Shown here in pieces: positions 23,725 to 36,302 of a stretch of 64,000 nucleotides of DNA. This DNA is from Cronobacter turicensis z3032. Lineage in GTDB: Bacteria > Pseudomonadota > Gammaproteobacteria > Enterobacterales > Enterobacteriaceae. Under the pieces are notes generated by a model. It searched no databases and had not been told where the DNA came from. It saw only the letters and a program-made list of their open reading frames with translations. Numbering within the stretch: position 1 is the first letter of the stretch; every line of letters begins with the position of its first letter. Where the stretch lies: the NCBI GenBank assembly GCA_000027065.2, contig FN543093.2, positions 748,074 through 812,073 of the forward strand, written 5' to 3'. The position numbers and the translations under genes were made by a program.

Positions 23725-25491
23725 ATGAAAGCAGCAGCAAAGACGCTTAAACCAAAACGTCAGGAAGAACAGGCCAACTTTATCAGTTGGCGTTTTGCGT
23801 TGCTCTGCGGCTGCATTTTGCTGGCTCTGGCGTTTCTGCTGGCGCGCGTCGCCTGGTTGCAGATTATCGACCCGGACATGCTGGTGCGTCAGGGCGATAT
23901 GCGCTCGCTGCGCGTGCAGGAAGTCTCCACCGCGCGCGGCATGATAACCGACCGTTCCGGCCGACCGCTCGCGGTCAGCGTGCCGGTAAAAGCGATCTGG
24001 GCCGATCCGAAAGAGCTGCACGACGCGGGCGGCATCACGCTCGATAACCGCTGGAAAGCGCTCTCCGACGCGCTGAAAATCCCGCTCGATCAGCTCGCCG
24101 CGCGCGTCAACGCCAACCCGAAAGGCCGCTTTATCTATCTCGCGCGTCAGGTCAACCCTGATATCGGCGATTACATCAAAAAGCTCAAGCTCCCTGGCAT
24201 CCATCTGCGTGAAGAGTCGCGCCGTTACTATCCTTCCGGCGCAGTGACCGCTCACCTCATCGGCTTTACCAACGTCGACAGCCAGGGGATCGAGGGCGTC
24301 GAAAAAAGCTTTGATAAATGGCTCACCGGCCAGCCTGGCGAGCGTATCGTGCGTAAAGACCGCTATGGGCGCGTCATTGAGGATATCTCCTCGACCGACA
24401 GCCAGGCGGCGCACAACCTGGCGCTCAGCATTGACGAACGTCTCCAGGCGCTGGTCTACCGCGAACTTAATAACGCCGTGGCGTTTAACAAAGCGGAATC
24501 CGGCAGCGCCGTGCTGGTAGATGTGAACACCGGCGAAGTGCTGGCGATGGCCAACAGCCCCTCTTATAACCCGAACAACATCACCGGTACGCCGAAAGAT
24601 GTGATGCGTAACCGCACCATTACCGACGTCTTCGAACCTGGCTCTACCGTTAAGCCGATGGTGGTGATGACGGCGCTGCAGCGTGGCGTGGTGCAGGAAA
24701 ATACGGTGCTTAACACCGTGCCATACCGGATTAACGGTCACGAAATTAAAGACGTCGCTCGCTACAGCGAGCTGACGCTCACCGGGGTATTACAGAAGTC
24801 GAGTAACGTCGGGGTTTCTAAACTGGCGTTAGCGATGCCCTCCTCAGCGTTAGTAGATACTTACTCACGTTTTGGACTCGGGAAGTCGACCAATCTGGGG
24901 CTGGTCGGAGAACGCAGTGGCTTATATCCGCAAAAACAACGGTGGTCTGACATAGAGAGGGCCACCTTCTCATTCGGCTACGGGCTAATGGTAACCCCGT
25001 TACAGTTAGCGCGAGTCTACGCGACCATCGGCAGCTACGGCGTCTACCGCCCGCTGTCGATAACCAAGGTCGATCCGCCCGTGCCGGGCGAGCGCATTTT
25101 CCCGGAATCTATCGTGCGCACCGTGGTGCATATGATGGAAAGCGTGGCGCTGCCTGGCGGCGGCGGCGTGAAGGCGGCCATCAAGGGCTATCGCATTGCG
25201 ATTAAAACCGGTACGGCGAAAAAGGTCGGGCCGGACGGGCGATACATTAACAAATACATTGCTTACACCGCAGGCGTTGCACCTGCCAGCAATCCGCGTT
25301 TCGCGCTGGTGGTGGTGATTAACGATCCGCAGGCGGGCAAATACTACGGCGGCGCCGTTTCCGCGCCGGTCTTCGGTGCCATTATGGGCGGCGTGCTGCG
25401 CACCATGAACATCGAGCCGGATGCGCTGACAACGGGCGAAAAAAGTGAATTCGTAATTAATCGAGAAGAGGGAACAGGTGGCAGATCGTAA
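23725..25491 (+). CDS. ftsI: peptidoglycan transpeptidase FtsI (PBP3)
   Basis: Division-specific class B penicillin-binding protein that cross-links septal peptidoglycan. 588 residues, equal to E. coli. Membrane anchor at about 23-40. The three penicillin-binding motifs are in canonical positions by direct count: STVK with active Ser307 (307-310), SSN (359-361) and KTGT (494-497). The C-terminal extension ending EEGTGGRS is removed by Prc in E. coli. Its 3' end overlaps murE by 14 nt. Target of aztreonam and cephalexin in related bacteria. Confidence 0.97.
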   Translation: MKAAAKTLKPKRQEEQANFISWRFALLCGCILLALAFLLARVAWLQIIDPDMLVRQGDMRSLRVQEVSTARGMITDRSGRPLAVSVPVKAIWADPKELHDAGGITLDNRWKALSDALKIPLDQLAARVNANPKGRFIYLARQVNPDIGDYIKKLKLPGIHLREESRRYYPSGAVTAHLIGFTNVDSQGIEGVEKSFDKWLTGQPGERIVRKDRYGRVIEDISSTDSQAAHNLALSIDERLQALVYRELNNAVAFNKAESGSAVLVDVNTGEVLAMANSPSYNPNNITGTPKDVMRNRTITDVFEPGSTVKPMVVMTALQRGVVQENTVLNTVPYRINGHEIKDVARYSELTLTGVLQKSSNVGVSKLALAMPSSALVDTYSRFGLGKSTNLGLVGERSGLYPQKQRWSDIERATFSFGYGLMVTPLQLARVYATIGSYGVYRPLSITKVDPPVPGERIFPESIVRTVVHMMESVALPGGGGVKAAIKGYRIAIKTGTAKKVGPDGRYINKYIAYTAGVAPASNPRFALVVVINDPQAGKYYGGAVSAPVFGAIMGGVLRTMNIEPDALTTGEKSEFVINREEGTGGRS

Positions 25492-26965
25492 TTTGCGCGA
25501 CCTTCTCGCTCCGTGGGTAGCTGGTCTGCCTGCGCGAGCTCTGCGGGAGATGACCCTGGACAGCCGCGTTGCGGCGGCGGGGGATCTCTTTGTGGCGGTG
25601 GTCGGTCATCAGGCGGACGGGCGTCGGTATATCCCGCAGGCGATAGCGCAAGGTGTAGCTGCCATCGTCGCCGAAGCCAAAGGCGAGGCGACGGACGGCG
25701 AAGTCCGTGAAATCCACGGCGTGCCGGTTATCTATTTAAGCCAGCTCAACGAGCGTCTCTCGGCGCTGGCGGGGCGTTTTTATGATGAGCCATCCGATCG
25801 TCTGCGCCTGATTGGCGTGACGGGCACCAACGGTAAAACCACCACCACGCAGCTTATCGCGCAGTGGTGTCAGCGGCTTGGCGAAACCAGCGCCGTGATG
25901 GGCACCGTGGGCAACGGGCTGCTGGGTAAAGTGAGTCCGACGGAAAACACCACCGGCTCTGCGGTGGACGTTCAGCATGTGCTGTCAGGGCTCGCCGCAC
26001 AGGGCGCGACCGTGGCCGCGATGGAAGTCTCTTCCCACGGTCTGGTGCAGCATCGCGTGGCGGCGTTGAAATTCGCCGCCACGGTATTTACCAATTTAAG
26101 CCGCGATCATCTCGACTATCACGGCGACATGGAACATTACGAAGCGGCGAAATGGCTGCTGTTTTCCGCGCACCATTACGGGCAGGCGGTGATCAACGCC
26201 GATGATGAAGTCGGCCGCCGGTGGCTGGCGAAGCTGCCGGATGCCGTCGCGGTGTCCATGGAAAACAATATCAATCCAGATTGTCACGGCCGCTGGTTAC
26301 GCGCGGATGCGGTGGAATATCACGACCGCGGCGCCACGCTGCGCTTCAGCTCCTCCTGGGGCGATGGCGAAATTGAAAGCCGCCTGATGGGCGCGTTTAA
26401 CGTCAGCAACCTGTTGCTGGCGCTCGGCACGCTGCTGGCGCTCGATTACCCGCTCGCCGCGCTGCTCGAAAGCGCGCCGCGCCTCCAGCCGGTCAATGGC
26501 CGCATGGAAGTGTTCAGCGCGCCGGGCAAACCGACTGTGGTGGTCGATTACGCCCACACGCCGGATGCGCTCGAAAAAGCGTTGCAGGCCGCGCGTCTGC
26601 ACTGTGCGGGCAAGCTCTGGTGCGTATTCGGCTGCGGCGGCGATCGCGATAAAGGCAAACGTCCTCTGATGGGCGCGATTGCCGAGCAATTCGCCGATGT
26701 CGTGGTGGTCACTGATGACAACCCGCGCACCGAAGATCCGAGGGCGATCATCGCCGATATCCTGACCGGTATGCTCGATGCGGGCCGCGCGCGCGTCGTT
26801 GAAGGCCGCGCCGAAGCCGTGACCAACGCCATTATGCAGGCGGCGGAAAACGACGTCGTACTGCTGGCGGGCAAAGGCCACGAGGATTACCAGATTGTCG
26901 GCACCCGCCGTCTTGATTATTCCGATCGCGTCACCGCGGCGCGTCTGCTGGGAGCAGTGGCATGA
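25478..26965 (+). CDS. murE: UDP-MurNAc-tripeptide synthetase (meso-diaminopimelate adding)
   Basis: Adds meso-diaminopimelate to UDP-MurNAc-L-Ala-D-Glu with ATP. 495 residues, as in E. coli. The ATP-binding loop GTNGKT is at 116-121. The DNPR motif in [14 protein letters not shown], which selects diaminopimelate rather than lysine, is present. GTG start at 25478 is supported by the family N-terminus [14 protein letters not shown] and by AGGGAACAG upstream. It overlaps the end of ftsI by 14 nt and the start of murF by 4 nt. Confidence 0.97.
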   Translation: MADRNLRDLLAPWVAGLPARALREMTLDSRVAAAGDLFVAVVGHQADGRRYIPQAIAQGVAAIVAEAKGEATDGEVREIHGVPVIYLSQLNERLSALAGRFYDEPSDRLRLIGVTGTNGKTTTTQLIAQWCQRLGETSAVMGTVGNGLLGKVSPTENTTGSAVDVQHVLSGLAAQGATVAAMEVSSHGLVQHRVAALKFAATVFTNLSRDHLDYHGDMEHYEAAKWLLFSAHHYGQAVINADDEVGRRWLAKLPDAVAVSMENNINPDCHGRWLRADAVEYHDRGATLRFSSSWGDGEIESRLMGAFNVSNLLLALGTLLALDYPLAALLESAPRLQPVNGRMEVFSAPGKPTVVVDYAHTPDALEKALQAARLHCAGKLWCVFGCGGDRDKGKRPLMGAIAEQFADVVVVTDDNPRTEDPRAIIADILTGMLDAGRARVVEGRAEAVTNAIMQAAENDVVLLAGKGHEDYQIVGTRRLDYSDRVTAARLLGAVA

Positions 26966-28320
26966 TTCACGTATCTCTGAGCCAGCTTGCCGTTATTCTG
27001 AAAGGCGAGCTGCATGGCGCCGATACCGATATCGACGCGGTAACGACCGACACCCGCAAACTGACGCCCGGCTGCCTGTTTGTGGCGCTGAAAGGCGAGC
27101 GTTTCGACGCGCATGATTTTGCAGACCAGGCGCAGGCTGGCGGCGCAGGCGCGCTGCTGGTAAGCCGCAAGCTGGATATTGACCTGCCGCAACTGGTGGT
27201 GGCCGACACGCGCCTGGCGTTTGGCGAACTGGCGGCGTGGGTCAGACAGCAGGTACCCGCGCGCGTGGTCGCGCTGACGGGGTCTTCCGGTAAAACCTCG
27301 GTGAAAGAGATGACCGCCGCCATTCTCGGCGAGTGCGGCAACACGCTCTACACCGCAGGCAACCTGAATAATGACATCGGCGTACCGATGACGCTGCTGC
27401 GTCTCACGCCGGAACATCAGTACGCGGTGATTGAGCTTGGCGCCAATCATCAGGGCGAAATCGCCTGGACCGTGAGCCTGACTCGCCCGGAAGCCGCGCT
27501 GGTCAACAACCTGGCGGCGGCGCATCTTGAAGGTTTCGGCTCGCTCGCGGGCGTGGCTAAAGCCAAAGGCGAAATCTTCTCTGGCCTGCCGGCAAATGGC
27601 ATCGCGATTCTGAACGCCGATAACAACGACTGGCTGAACTGGCAGAGCGTGATTGGCGACCGCAAGGTCTGGCGCTTCTCGCCAAACCTTGCCACCAGCG
27701 ACTTCAGCGCCACCAATATTCACATCACCAGTCACGGTACCGAATTTACGCTGCGTACGCCGGTGGGCGATGTGGACGTTTTGCTGCCGCTGCCAGGGCG
27801 CCATAACGTCGCCAACGCGCTCGCCGCGTCGGCATTGGCGATGGCCGTCGGCGCGCCGCTTCAGGCCATTAAAGCTGGGCTTGCGAAGCTGAAAGCGGTG
27901 CCGGGGCGTCTGTTCCCGGTGCATCTTGCCGAAAACCAACTGCTGCTGGATGACAGCTACAACGCCAATGTCGGCTCCATGACCGCTGCCGCGCAGGTGC
28001 TCTCTGAAATGCCGGGATATCGTGTGATGGTGGTTGGCGACATGGCGGAGCTCGGCGATGAAGCCGAAGCGTGCCATCAGCAGGTGGGCGAAGCGGCGAA
28101 AGCCGCAGGCATCGATAAAGTCCTGAGCGTCGGCACGCTCAGCGAAGGCATCAGCCGCGCCAGCGGCGTGGGCGAACATTTCCGCGATAAGCAGGCCGTG
28201 ATTGCACGCCTGAAGACGCTTATCAACGAGCATTCCATCATTACCCTTTTAGTGAAAGGTTCACGTAGTGCTGCCATGGAAGAGGTGGTGCGCGCATTAC
28301 AGGAGAACAGGACATGTTAG
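26962..28320 (+). CDS. murF: UDP-MurNAc-tripeptide-D-alanyl-D-alanine ligase
   Basis: Last cytosolic step of UDP-MurNAc-pentapeptide synthesis, adding D-Ala-D-Ala. 452 residues, the E. coli length. ATP-binding GSSGKT at 107-112, with the Mur ligase central domain ([28 protein letters not shown]) and the C-terminal domain ([11 protein letters not shown]). It starts within the murE stop (ATGA) and overlaps the start of mraY by 7 nt. Confidence 0.97.
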   Translation: MIHVSLSQLAVILKGELHGADTDIDAVTTDTRKLTPGCLFVALKGERFDAHDFADQAQAGGAGALLVSRKLDIDLPQLVVADTRLAFGELAAWVRQQVPARVVALTGSSGKTSVKEMTAAILGECGNTLYTAGNLNNDIGVPMTLLRLTPEHQYAVIELGANHQGEIAWTVSLTRPEAALVNNLAAAHLEGFGSLAGVAKAKGEIFSGLPANGIAILNADNNDWLNWQSVIGDRKVWRFSPNLATSDFSATNIHITSHGTEFTLRTPVGDVDVLLPLPGRHNVANALAASALAMAVGAPLQAIKAGLAKLKAVPGRLFPVHLAENQLLLDDSYNANVGSMTAAAQVLSEMPGYRVMVVGDMAELGDEAEACHQQVGEAAKAAGIDKVLSVGTLSEGISRASGVGEHFRDKQAVIARLKTLINEHSIITLLVKGSRSAAMEEVVRALQENRTC

Positions 28321-29396
28321 TGTGGCTGGCCGAGCATCTGGTCAAATATTATTCCGGCTTTAACGTCTTTTCCTATCTGACGTTTCGCGCCATCGTCAGC
28401 CTGCTGACCGCGCTGTTTATCTCGTTATGGATGGGGCCGCGCCTGATCGCGCATTTACAGAAACTCTCCTTCGGGCAGGTTGTGCGTAACGACGGTCCGG
28501 AGTCGCACTTCAGCAAACGCGGCACGCCAACCATGGGCGGCATCATGATCCTCACCTCTATCGTGGTGTCGGTGCTGCTGTGGGCTTATCCGTCCAACCC
28601 GTATGTCTGGTGCGTGCTGTTTGTGCTCGTCGGTTACGGCGCGGTGGGTTTTGTCGACGATTACCGCAAGGTGGTGCGTAAAGATACCAAAGGCCTGATT
28701 GCCCGCTGGAAATATTTCTGGATGTCAGTGATAGCCCTGACGGTGGCGTTTGCGCTCTACATTACCGGCAAGGGAACGCCTGCGACCGAACTGGTGGTAC
28801 CGTTCTTTAAAGATGTCATGCCGCAACTCGGCATTTTCTATGTGCTGCTCGCCTATTTCGTGATTGTCGGCACCGGCAACGCGGTGAACCTGACCGACGG
28901 TCTGGACGGCCTTGCCATTATGCCCACCGTGCTGGTAGCAGGCGGTTTCGCGCTGGTGGCGTGGGCGACGGGTAACATGAATTTCGCAAGCTATCTGCAT
29001 ATCCCGTATCTGCGCCACGCGGGCGAACTGGTGATTGTCTGCACCGCGATTGTCGGCGCGGGTCTGGGCTTTTTGTGGTTCAACACCTATCCGGCGCAGG
29101 TTTTCATGGGCGATGTCGGCTCGCTGGCGTTAGGCGGCGCGCTCGGCATTATCGCCGTGCTGCTGCGTCAGGAATTCCTGCTGGTGATTATGGGCGGCGT
29201 TTTCGTCGTGGAAACCCTGTCGGTCATCCTGCAGGTCGGCTCCTTTAAGCTGCGCGGACAGCGCATTTTCCGCATGGCGCCTATTCATCACCATTATGAA
29301 CTGAAAGGCTGGCCGGAACCGCGCGTGATCGTGCGCTTCTGGGTGATTTCGCTGATGCTGGTGCTGATTGGCCTGGCTACGCTTAAGGTACGTTAA
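28314..29396 (+). CDS. mraY: phospho-MurNAc-pentapeptide translocase (lipid I synthase)
   Basis: Integral membrane enzyme that transfers phospho-MurNAc-pentapeptide to undecaprenyl phosphate. 360 residues with ten expected membrane spans. Conserved catalytic segments are readable: [10 protein letters not shown] (two Asp), [13 protein letters not shown], the [12 protein letters not shown] region, and the [15 protein letters not shown] loop. Same length as E. coli MraY. It overlaps murF by 7 nt and is followed by murD after 2 nt. Confidence 0.97.
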   Translation: MLVWLAEHLVKYYSGFNVFSYLTFRAIVSLLTALFISLWMGPRLIAHLQKLSFGQVVRNDGPESHFSKRGTPTMGGIMILTSIVVSVLLWAYPSNPYVWCVLFVLVGYGAVGFVDDYRKVVRKDTKGLIARWKYFWMSVIALTVAFALYITGKGTPATELVVPFFKDVMPQLGIFYVLLAYFVIVGTGNAVNLTDGLDGLAIMPTVLVAGGFALVAWATGNMNFASYLHIPYLRHAGELVIVCTAIVGAGLGFLWFNTYPAQVFMGDVGSLALGGALGIIAVLLRQEFLLVIMGGVFVVETLSVILQVGSFKLRGQRIFRMAPIHHHYELKGWPEPRVIVRFWVISLMLVLIGLATLKVR

Positions 29397-29398
29397 AC

Positions 29399-30715
29399 AT
29401 GGCAGATTATCAGGGTAAAAAAGTCGTCATCATTGGGCTTGGGTTAACCGGCCTTTCCTGCGTGGACTTTTTCCTGGCGCGCGGCGTGACGCCGCGTGTG
29501 ATGGATACCCGAATCTCCCCGCCGGGGCTGGATAAGCTGCCGGAAGAGGTGGAGCGCCATCTCGGCTCGCTCAACGAAACCTGGCTGATGAACGCCGATC
29601 TGATCGTCGCAAGCCCCGGGATCGCCCTCGCGCATCCGGCGCTGAGCGTGGCGGCGGAGGCGGGCGTTGAGATCGTCGGCGATATCGAGCTGTTCTGTCG
29701 CGAAGCGCAGGCGCCAATCGTCGCCATTACCGGATCGAACGGTAAAAGCACCGTGACGACGCTGGTGGGCGAAATGGCGAAAGCGGCGGGCGTTAATGTG
29801 GGCGTAGGCGGCAATATCGGCCTGCCCGCGCTGATGCTGCTGGAAGAGGGGCGCGAACTCTATGTGCTTGAGCTTTCAAGCTTCCAGCTCGAAACCACGT
29901 TTAGTCTGAAGGCCGCCGCTGCGACTATCCTTAACGTCACCGAAGATCATATGGATCGCTATCCGCTCGGGTTGCAGCAGTATCGTGCGGCGAAGTTACG
30001 GATTTATGAAAATGCGACGGTGTGCGTGGTCAATGCCGATGACGCGCTGACCATGCCGGTACGCGGCGCCGACGAGCGCTGCGTGAGCTTCGGCATTGAT
30101 GTCGGGGATTATCACCTCAACCGCCAGCAGGGCGAAATCTGGCTGCGCGTGCGGGGCGAGAAGGTCCTCAACGTCAAAGAGATGAAGCTGGTCGGTCAGC
30201 ATAACTACACCAACGCCCTGGCGGCGCTGGCGCTGGCGGATGCCGCAGGCCTGCCGCGCGCCAGCAGCCTGAAAGCGCTGACGACGTTTGGCGGGCTGGC
30301 GCACCGTTTCCAGCTTGCTTATGAGCATAACGGCGTACGCTGGATTAACGATTCCAAAGCCACCAACGTCGGCAGCACCGAGGCGGCGCTTAACGGTCTT
30401 CATCTCGACGGCACGCTGCATTTGCTGCTGGGCGGCGACGGTAAATCCGCCGATTTCTCGCCGCTCGCGCATTATCTGACGGGCGATCGCGTGCGTCTCT
30501 ATTGCTTTGGCCGGGACGGCGACGCGCTGGCGGCGCTGCGCCCCGAAGTGGCTGAGCGTATGGAAACCATGGAAGAAGCGATGAAAGTCATTGCCGGACG
30601 CGTGACGCCTGGCGATATGGTGCTGCTTTCGCCTGCCTGCGCCAGTCTCGATCAGTTTAAAAACTTCGAACAGCGCGGCGACGTCTTTACGCGACTTGCG
30701 AAGGAGCTTGGCTGA
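29399..30715 (+). CDS. murD: UDP-MurNAc-L-alanine:D-glutamate ligase
   Basis: ATP-dependent addition of D-glutamate to UDP-MurNAc-L-alanine. 438 residues, the E. coli length. N-terminal Rossmann-like uracil-binding domain ([21 protein letters not shown]), ATP loop GSNGKST at 112-118, and the C-terminal domain with [15 protein letters not shown] and [12 protein letters not shown]. The stop codon shares one base with the ftsW start. Confidence 0.97.
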   Translation: MADYQGKKVVIIGLGLTGLSCVDFFLARGVTPRVMDTRISPPGLDKLPEEVERHLGSLNETWLMNADLIVASPGIALAHPALSVAAEAGVEIVGDIELFCREAQAPIVAITGSNGKSTVTTLVGEMAKAAGVNVGVGGNIGLPALMLLEEGRELYVLELSSFQLETTFSLKAAAATILNVTEDHMDRYPLGLQQYRAAKLRIYENATVCVVNADDALTMPVRGADERCVSFGIDVGDYHLNRQQGEIWLRVRGEKVLNVKEMKLVGQHNYTNALAALALADAAGLPRASSLKALTTFGGLAHRFQLAYEHNGVRWINDSKATNVGSTEAALNGLHLDGTLHLLLGGDGKSADFSPLAHYLTGDRVRLYCFGRDGDALAALRPEVAERMETMEEAMKVIAGRVTPGDMVLLSPACASLDQFKNFEQRGDVFTRLAKELG

Positions 30716-31959
30716 TGCGCTTATCGCTCCCACGCCTTCGCCTGCCGCGCCTGCCCGGTATGGGCATTCTCGCCTGGCTTTTCCGGGCGGTTCGCGGCTG
30801 GGTGATGGGCTCGCGCGAGAAAGACACCACCAGTCTGGTGATGTACGACCGCACACTGCTCTGGCTGACGCTGGGGCTTGCGGCGATTGGTTTTATCATG
30901 GTGACGTCGGCGTCAATGCCGGTAGGTCAGCGTCTGGCAAACGATCCTTTCCTGTTCGCCAAGCGTGACGGTATTTATCTGCTGCTGGCGTTTGGCCTGG
31001 CGCTGATTACGCTGCGCCTGCCGATGGAATTCTGGCAGCGCCACAGCGCAGCGATGCTTATCGCCTCGATTGTGATGCTGCTGATCGTGCTGGTGGTGGG
31101 CAGTTCGGTCAACGGCGCGTCGCGCTGGATTGCGCTCGGCCCGCTGCGTATTCAGCCAGCCGAATTCTCCAAGCTGTCGCTCTTTTGTTATCTGTCGAAC
31201 TACCTGGTGCGTAAGGTCGATGAAGTGCGCAACAACCTGCGCGGCTTCTTAAAACCGATGGGCGTGATCCTGGTGATGGCGGTGCTGCTGCTGGCGCAGC
31301 CTGACCTCGGTACGGTGGTGGTGCTGTTTGTGACGACCCTTGCGATGCTCTTTCTCGCAGGCGCCAAGCTCTGGCAGTTCATCGCGATTATCGGCATGGG
31401 TATTTCGGCGGTCGTGCTGTTGATCCTCGCCGAGCCTTACCGTATTCGCCGTGTGACGTCGTTCTGGAACCCGTGGGAAGATCCGTTCGGCAGCGGCTAC
31501 CAGCTTACCCAGTCGTTGATGGCGTTTGGTCGCGGCGAATTGTGGGGTCAGGGGCTCGGGAATTCGGTGCAGAAACTGGAGTATTTACCCGAAGCGCATA
31601 CCGACTTCATCTTCTCCATTATTGGGGAAGAACTGGGATATATCGGTGTGGTACTGGCGCTTTTGATGGTATTCTTCGTGGCTTTTCGCGCCATGTCGAT
31701 AGGGCGTCGCGCGCTGGAAACCGATCAGCGCTTCGCGGGTTTTCTGGCCTGTTCTATCGGCGTCTGGTTTAGTTTTCAGGCGCTGGTTAACGTCGGCGCG
31801 GCGGCGGGTATGCTGCCGACCAAAGGCCTGACGTTGCCGCTTATCAGTTACGGCGGTTCGAGCCTGCTGATTATGTCGACGGCGATTATGTTTTTGTTGC
31901 GCATAGATTATGAAACGCGTCTGGAAAAAGCCCAGGCGTTTACACGAGGTTCACGATGA
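30715..31959 (+). CDS. ftsW: septal peptidoglycan glycosyltransferase FtsW
   Basis: SEDS-family polytopic membrane protein that polymerises septal glycan in partnership with FtsI. 414 residues, as in E. coli. Hallmarks include [14 protein letters not shown], the [20 protein letters not shown] segment, the [20 protein letters not shown] stretch with the catalytic Asp region, and [13 protein letters not shown] near the end. About ten hydrophobic spans. It begins on the last base of murD and overlaps murG by 4 nt. Confidence 0.96.
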   Translation: MRLSLPRLRLPRLPGMGILAWLFRAVRGWVMGSREKDTTSLVMYDRTLLWLTLGLAAIGFIMVTSASMPVGQRLANDPFLFAKRDGIYLLLAFGLALITLRLPMEFWQRHSAAMLIASIVMLLIVLVVGSSVNGASRWIALGPLRIQPAEFSKLSLFCYLSNYLVRKVDEVRNNLRGFLKPMGVILVMAVLLLAQPDLGTVVVLFVTTLAMLFLAGAKLWQFIAIIGMGISAVVLLILAEPYRIRRVTSFWNPWEDPFGSGYQLTQSLMAFGRGELWGQGLGNSVQKLEYLPEAHTDFIFSIIGEELGYIGVVLALLMVFFVAFRAMSIGRRALETDQRFAGFLACSIGVWFSFQALVNVGAAAGMLPTKGLTLPLISYGGSSLLIMSTAIMFLLRIDYETRLEKAQAFTRGSR

Positions 31960-33023
31960 GTGGTCAACCAAAGCGGCTGATGGTGATGGCGGGCGGAACG
32001 GGCGGACACGTCTTTCCTGGCCTTGCCGTTGCGCACCATCTGATGGCGCAGGGATGGCAGGTTCGCTGGCTGGGGACCGCCGATCGCATGGAAGCAGACC
32101 TGGTGCCGAAAAACGGCATTGAGATCGATTTTATTCGTATCTCTGGCCTGCGTGGTAAAGGCCTGAAAGCACTGGCGCTGGCGCCGGTGCGTATTTTTAA
32201 TGCCTGGCGTCAGGCGCGGGCGATCATGAAGCGCTTTAAGCCCGATGTCGTGCTGGGCATGGGCGGCTATGTATCCGGCCCTGGCGGGCTGGCGGCGTGG
32301 TCGCTGGGTATTCCGGTCGTGCTGCATGAGCAAAACGGCATCGCGGGGCTGACCAACAAGTGGCTGGCGAAAATCGCAAGCCGCGTGATGCAGGCGTTTC
32401 CCGGCGCATTCCCGAACGCGGAAGTGGTGGGCAACCCGGTACGCACCGATGTGCTGGCGCTGCCGTTGCCGCAAGCGCGGCTGACGGGGCGTGAAGGGCC
32501 GGTGCGCGTGCTGGTCGTCGGCGGCTCGCAGGGCGCGCGCGTACTGAACCAGACGATGCCGCAGGTGGCGGCGCGTCTGGGCGATGCTGTCACTGTCTGG
32601 CATCAGAGCGGTAAAGGCGCGCTGGCGGATGTTCAGCAGGCGTACGCCGCCGCGGGGCAGCCGCAGCATAAAGTCACCGAATTTATCGACGACATGGCGG
32701 CAGCCTACGCGTGGGCGGATGTGGTGGTATGCCGCTCCGGCGCGCTGACGGTAAGTGAAATCGCCGCCGCCGGTTTACCGGCGCTGTTTGTGCCGTTCCA
32801 GCATAAAGACAGGCAGCAATACTGGAATGCGCTGCCGCTTGAGAAAGCGGGGGCGGCGAAGATTCTGGAGCAGCCGCAGTTTACCGTTGAGGCGGTGAGC
32901 GAGACGCTGAAGGGATGGGATCGCGCTACGTTGCTCGATATGGCTGAGCGCGCGCGCGCGGCCGCCATTCCCGACGCGACCGAAAGGGTCGCAGATGAAG
33001 TACGCGCGGTCGCCCGCGCGTAA
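31956..33023 (+). CDS. murG: lipid II synthase MurG
   Basis: GT28 glycosyltransferase that adds GlcNAc to lipid I on the cytoplasmic face of the membrane. 355 residues. The glycine-rich loop GGTGGH is at 13-18. Also visible are [25 protein letters not shown], the [11 protein letters not shown] loop and the nucleotide-binding [17 protein letters not shown] segment. Length and sequence match E. coli MurG. A 67-nt gap to murC follows in which I see no terminator or gene. Confidence 0.97.
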   Translation: MSGQPKRLMVMAGGTGGHVFPGLAVAHHLMAQGWQVRWLGTADRMEADLVPKNGIEIDFIRISGLRGKGLKALALAPVRIFNAWRQARAIMKRFKPDVVLGMGGYVSGPGGLAAWSLGIPVVLHEQNGIAGLTNKWLAKIASRVMQAFPGAFPNAEVVGNPVRTDVLALPLPQARLTGREGPVRVLVVGGSQGARVLNQTMPQVAARLGDAVTVWHQSGKGALADVQQAYAAAGQPQHKVTEFIDDMAAAYAWADVVVCRSGALTVSEIAAAGLPALFVPFQHKDRQQYWNALPLEKAGAAKILEQPQFTVEAVSETLKGWDRATLLDMAERARAAAIPDATERVADEVRAVARA

Positions 33024-33090
33024 CGATTGCGGATCATGTTTGTTCCGCGTGATTGATGATGTTATGGCGTTTGCCAAAGGCTTTTAAAGA

Positions 33091-34557
33091 ATGAATACAC
33101 AACAACTGGCGAAACTGCGTTCTATCGTGCCCGAGATGCGTCGCGTCCGGCATATTCACTTCGTTGGCATCGGCGGCGCCGGTATGGGCGGCATTGCGGA
33201 AGTGCTGGCGAACGAAGGCTACCAGATCAGCGGGTCCGATCTGGCGCCGAACGCTGTCACGCAGCAGTTGACGGCGCTGGGCGCCACTATTTATTTCAAT
33301 CACCGTCCGGAAAACGTCCTGGACGCGAGCGTGGTCGTCGTATCCAGCGCGATTTCTGCGGATAACCCGGAGATCGTCGCGGCCCATGAGGCCCGTATTC
33401 CCGTTATCCGCCGCGCCGAGATGCTGGCGGAGCTGATGCGTTTTCGTCACGGCATCGCCGTGGCAGGTACGCATGGCAAAACGACGACGACCGCGATGGT
33501 GTCGAGCATTTATGCCGAAGCGGGTCTCGATCCGACGTTCGTTAACGGCGGCCTGGTGAAAGCGGCGGGTACGCACGCGCGCCTTGGCAACAGCCGTTAC
33601 CTGATTGCCGAAGCGGACGAAAGCGACGCCTCGTTCCTGCATTTGCAGCCGATGGTCGCGATTGTGACCAATATCGAAGCCGACCACATGGACACGTACC
33701 ATGGCGACTTTGAGAACCTGAAACAGACATTTATTAACTTCCTGCACAACCTGCCGTTTTACGGTCGCGCGGTGATGTGTGTGGACGATCCGGTGATCCG
33801 CGAGCTGCTGCCGCGCGTCGGGCGTCAAATTACCACTTATGGTTTCAGCGAAGATGCCGATGTACGTGTGGAAAATTATCGCCAGACCGGCGCGCAGGGG
33901 CATTTCACTCTGGTGCGTCAGGACAAGCCGGAACTGCGCGTGACGCTGAACGCGCCGGGCCGCCATAACGCGCTGAACGCGGCGGCGGCGGTCTCTGTAG
34001 CGACGGAAGAGGGAATTGAAGACGAGGCTATCCTGCGCGCGCTGGAGAGCTTCCAGGGTACCGGGCGTCGTTTTGATTTCCTGGGCGAGTTTCCGCTGGC
34101 AAACGTCAACGGCAAATCCGGCACGGCGATGCTGGTGGACGATTACGGCCATCACCCGACCGAAGTGGATGCAACCGTGCGCGCTGCCCGCGCAGGCTGG
34201 CCGGAGAAAAATCTGGTCATGATTTTCCAGCCGCACCGCTATACCCGTACGCGCGATCTGTATGACGATTTCGCCAACGTGTTGTCGCAGGTCGATGTGC
34301 TGCTGATGCTGGATGTCTATCCGGCGGGTGAAGCGCCGATCCCGGGCGCTGACAGCCGCTCGCTGTGCCGCACTATCCGCGCGCGCGGCAAAGTTGACCC
34401 GATTCTGGTCTCCGATCCGGCGCAGGTCGCCGCGATGCTGGCGCCGGTACTGTCGGGCAATGATTTGATTCTGGTTCAGGGCGCGGGCAATATCGGTAAA
34501 ATCGCGCGCCAGCTGGCGGAAGCGAAGCTGCAACCAGAGGAGAACGCGCATGGCTGA
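33091..34557 (+). CDS. murC: UDP-MurNAc-L-alanine ligase
   Basis: Adds the first amino acid, L-alanine, to UDP-MurNAc. 488 residues (E. coli 491, differing at the C-terminal tail). N-terminal [17 protein letters not shown] dinucleotide-like fold, ATP loop GTHGKTTT from residue 126, and C-terminal [14 protein letters not shown] and [12 protein letters not shown]. Overlaps ddlB by 8 nt. Confidence 0.97.
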   Translation: MNTQQLAKLRSIVPEMRRVRHIHFVGIGGAGMGGIAEVLANEGYQISGSDLAPNAVTQQLTALGATIYFNHRPENVLDASVVVVSSAISADNPEIVAAHEARIPVIRRAEMLAELMRFRHGIAVAGTHGKTTTTAMVSSIYAEAGLDPTFVNGGLVKAAGTHARLGNSRYLIAEADESDASFLHLQPMVAIVTNIEADHMDTYHGDFENLKQTFINFLHNLPFYGRAVMCVDDPVIRELLPRVGRQITTYGFSEDADVRVENYRQTGAQGHFTLVRQDKPELRVTLNAPGRHNALNAAAAVSVATEEGIEDEAILRALESFQGTGRRFDFLGEFPLANVNGKSGTAMLVDDYGHHPTEVDATVRAARAGWPEKNLVMIFQPHRYTRTRDLYDDFANVLSQVDVLLMLDVYPAGEAPIPGADSRSLCRTIRARGKVDPILVSDPAQVAAMLAPVLSGNDLILVQGAGNIGKIARQLAEAKLQPEENAHG

Positions 34558-35470
34558 GAAAATCGCCGTACTGCTGGGCGGTAGCTCGGCGGAACGTGAG
34601 GTCTCCCTGCAATCCGGCAGCGCGGTACTCGCGGGCCTGAAGCAGGCGGGTGTTGACGCATATGCCGTCGATCCGCGCGACGTGTGCGTGACAACCCTGA
34701 AAGAAGAAGGGTTCGATAAAGTCTTTATCGCGCTGCATGGTCGCGGCGGCGAAGATGGCACGCTGCAAGGCACGCTGGAGTATCTCGGTCTGCCTTATAC
34801 CGGCAGCGGCGTAATGGCTTCGGCTATCACCATGGATAAATTGCGCACCAAACTGCTCTGGCAGGGCGCAGGGTTGCCTGTGGCGCCCTGGGTGGCGCTG
34901 GAGCGTCACGACATCCGTGGCGGCCTTAGCGAGGCGCTGAGCGCGCGTATCGCGGCGTTAGGTCTGCCGGTTATCGTGAAGCCGAGCCGCGAAGGGTCAA
35001 GCGTGGGCATGTCGAAAGTCGACAGCGCGCAGGCGTTACTGCCCGCGCTCGAACTGGCGTTTGAACACGACAGCGAAGTGCTGGTGGAAAAATGGCTGAG
35101 CGGCCCGGAGTTTACCGTCGCCATCCTTGGCGATGACATTCTGCCCTCGATTCGCATTCAGCCTGCTGGCGTGTTTTATGACTACGAGGCGAAGTATCTC
35201 TCGGACGAGACGCAATATTTCTGTCCGGCCGGTATTGATGCCGGGCGCGAGCAGGCGTTACAGGCGCTGGTACTGGAAGCCTGGCGTGTGCTGGGCTGCC
35301 GGGGCTGGGGCCGCGTGGACGTGATGCAGGATAGCGACGGCGAGTTTTACCTGCTTGAGGTGAACACGGCGCCTGGCATGACCAGCCATAGTCTGGTGCC
35401 GATGGCGGCGCGTCAGGCGGGTATGAGCTTCTCGCAACTGGTGGTGCGTATTCTGGAGCTGGCGAACTGA
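34550..35470 (+). CDS. ddlB: D-alanine-D-alanine ligase B
   Basis: ATP-grasp enzyme that makes the D-Ala-D-Ala dipeptide used by MurF. 306 residues, as in E. coli. N-terminal [17 protein letters not shown], the [12 protein letters not shown] segment, the ATP-grasp loop [14 protein letters not shown] and the C-terminal [15 protein letters not shown] are all conserved. It overlaps murC by 8 nt and is followed by ftsQ after 1 nt, so it is embedded in the same transcription unit. Confidence 0.97.
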   Translation: MAEKIAVLLGGSSAEREVSLQSGSAVLAGLKQAGVDAYAVDPRDVCVTTLKEEGFDKVFIALHGRGGEDGTLQGTLEYLGLPYTGSGVMASAITMDKLRTKLLWQGAGLPVAPWVALERHDIRGGLSEALSARIAALGLPVIVKPSREGSSVGMSKVDSAQALLPALELAFEHDSEVLVEKWLSGPEFTVAILGDDILPSIRIQPAGVFYDYEAKYLSDETQYFCPAGIDAGREQALQALVLEAWRVLGCRGWGRVDVMQDSDGEFYLLEVNTAPGMTSHSLVPMAARQAGMSFSQLVVRILELAN

Positions 35471-35471
35471 T

Positions 35472-36302
35472 ATGTCGCAGGCTGCGCTGAACACGAAAAA
35501 TCGTCCTGAAGAAAATACGGTTTCGCGCCGTAATAATGGGACCCGCCTTGCAGGCATCGTCTTTCTGCTGGCGGTCGTGTTAACCGTGATATTCGGCGGC
35601 TGGATGGTGCTGGGGTGGATGGAAGACGCCCAGCGCCTGCCGCTGTCAAAGCTGGTGGTAACGGGCGAGCGCCATTACACCCGCAACGATGATATTCGTC
35701 AGTCTATCCTGGCGCTGGGTGCCCCGGGCACGTTTATGACCCAGGACGTGAATATCATTCAGAATCAGATAGAACGTTTGCCCTGGATCAAGCAGGCAAG
35801 CGTAAGAAAGCAATGGCCGGACGAATTGAAGATTCATCTGGTTGAATATGTGCCGATAGCACGCTGGAATGACCAGCACATGATCGACACCGACGGTACG
35901 GCCTTCAGCGTGCCGTCCGATCGCGCCAGTAAGCAGGTATTGCCGTTACTGTACGGCCCGGAAGGCAGCGAGAACGAAGTGCTGCAAGGTTACCGCTCCA
36001 TGGGGCAGGTGCTGGCGAAAGATAAATTTACACTGAAGGAAGCGGCGATGACCGCACGTCGCTCCTGGCAGGTGACGTTGAGCAATAATATTAAGCTCAA
36101 TCTCGGTCGGGATGACACAATGAAACGCCTGGAACGCTTTGTGGAGCTCTACCCGGTTCTGCAACAGCAAGCGCAAACTGACAATAAGCGGATAAGCTAT
36201 GTCGATTTACGCTATGACTCCGGCGCGGCGGTCGGCTGGGAGCCGGCCCCCACTGAGGAAATTAATCAGCAACAGAATCAGGCACAGGCAGAGCAACAAT
36301 GA
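35472..36302 (+). CDS. ftsQ: cell division protein FtsQ
   Basis: Bitopic scaffold of the FtsQLB divisome complex. 276 residues. Cytoplasmic N-terminus ([11 protein letters not shown]), one span at about 28-49 ([22 protein letters not shown]), then the periplasmic POTRA domain starting [20 protein letters not shown] and the FtsQ beta domain ([18 protein letters not shown]). The C-terminal tail is glutamine-rich ([11 protein letters not shown]). Overlaps ftsA by 4 nt. Confidence 0.96.
   Translation: MSQAALNTKNRPEENTVSRRNNGTRLAGIVFLLAVVLTVIFGGWMVLGWMEDAQRLPLSKLVVTGERHYTRNDDIRQSILALGAPGTFMTQDVNIIQNQIERLPWIKQASVRKQWPDELKIHLVEYVPIARWNDQHMIDTDGTAFSVPSDRASKQVLPLLYGPEGSENEVLQGYRSMGQVLAKDKFTLKEAAMTARRSWQVTLSNNIKLNLGRDDTMKRLERFVELYPVLQQQAQTDNKRISYVDLRYDSGAAVGWEPAPTEEINQQQNQAQAEQQ

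Noticed and set aside
22657..24741. 694-codon open frame antisense to rsmH-ftsL-ftsI
   Set aside because: Shadow frame created by strong codon bias in G+C-rich genes; its protein has no domain features.
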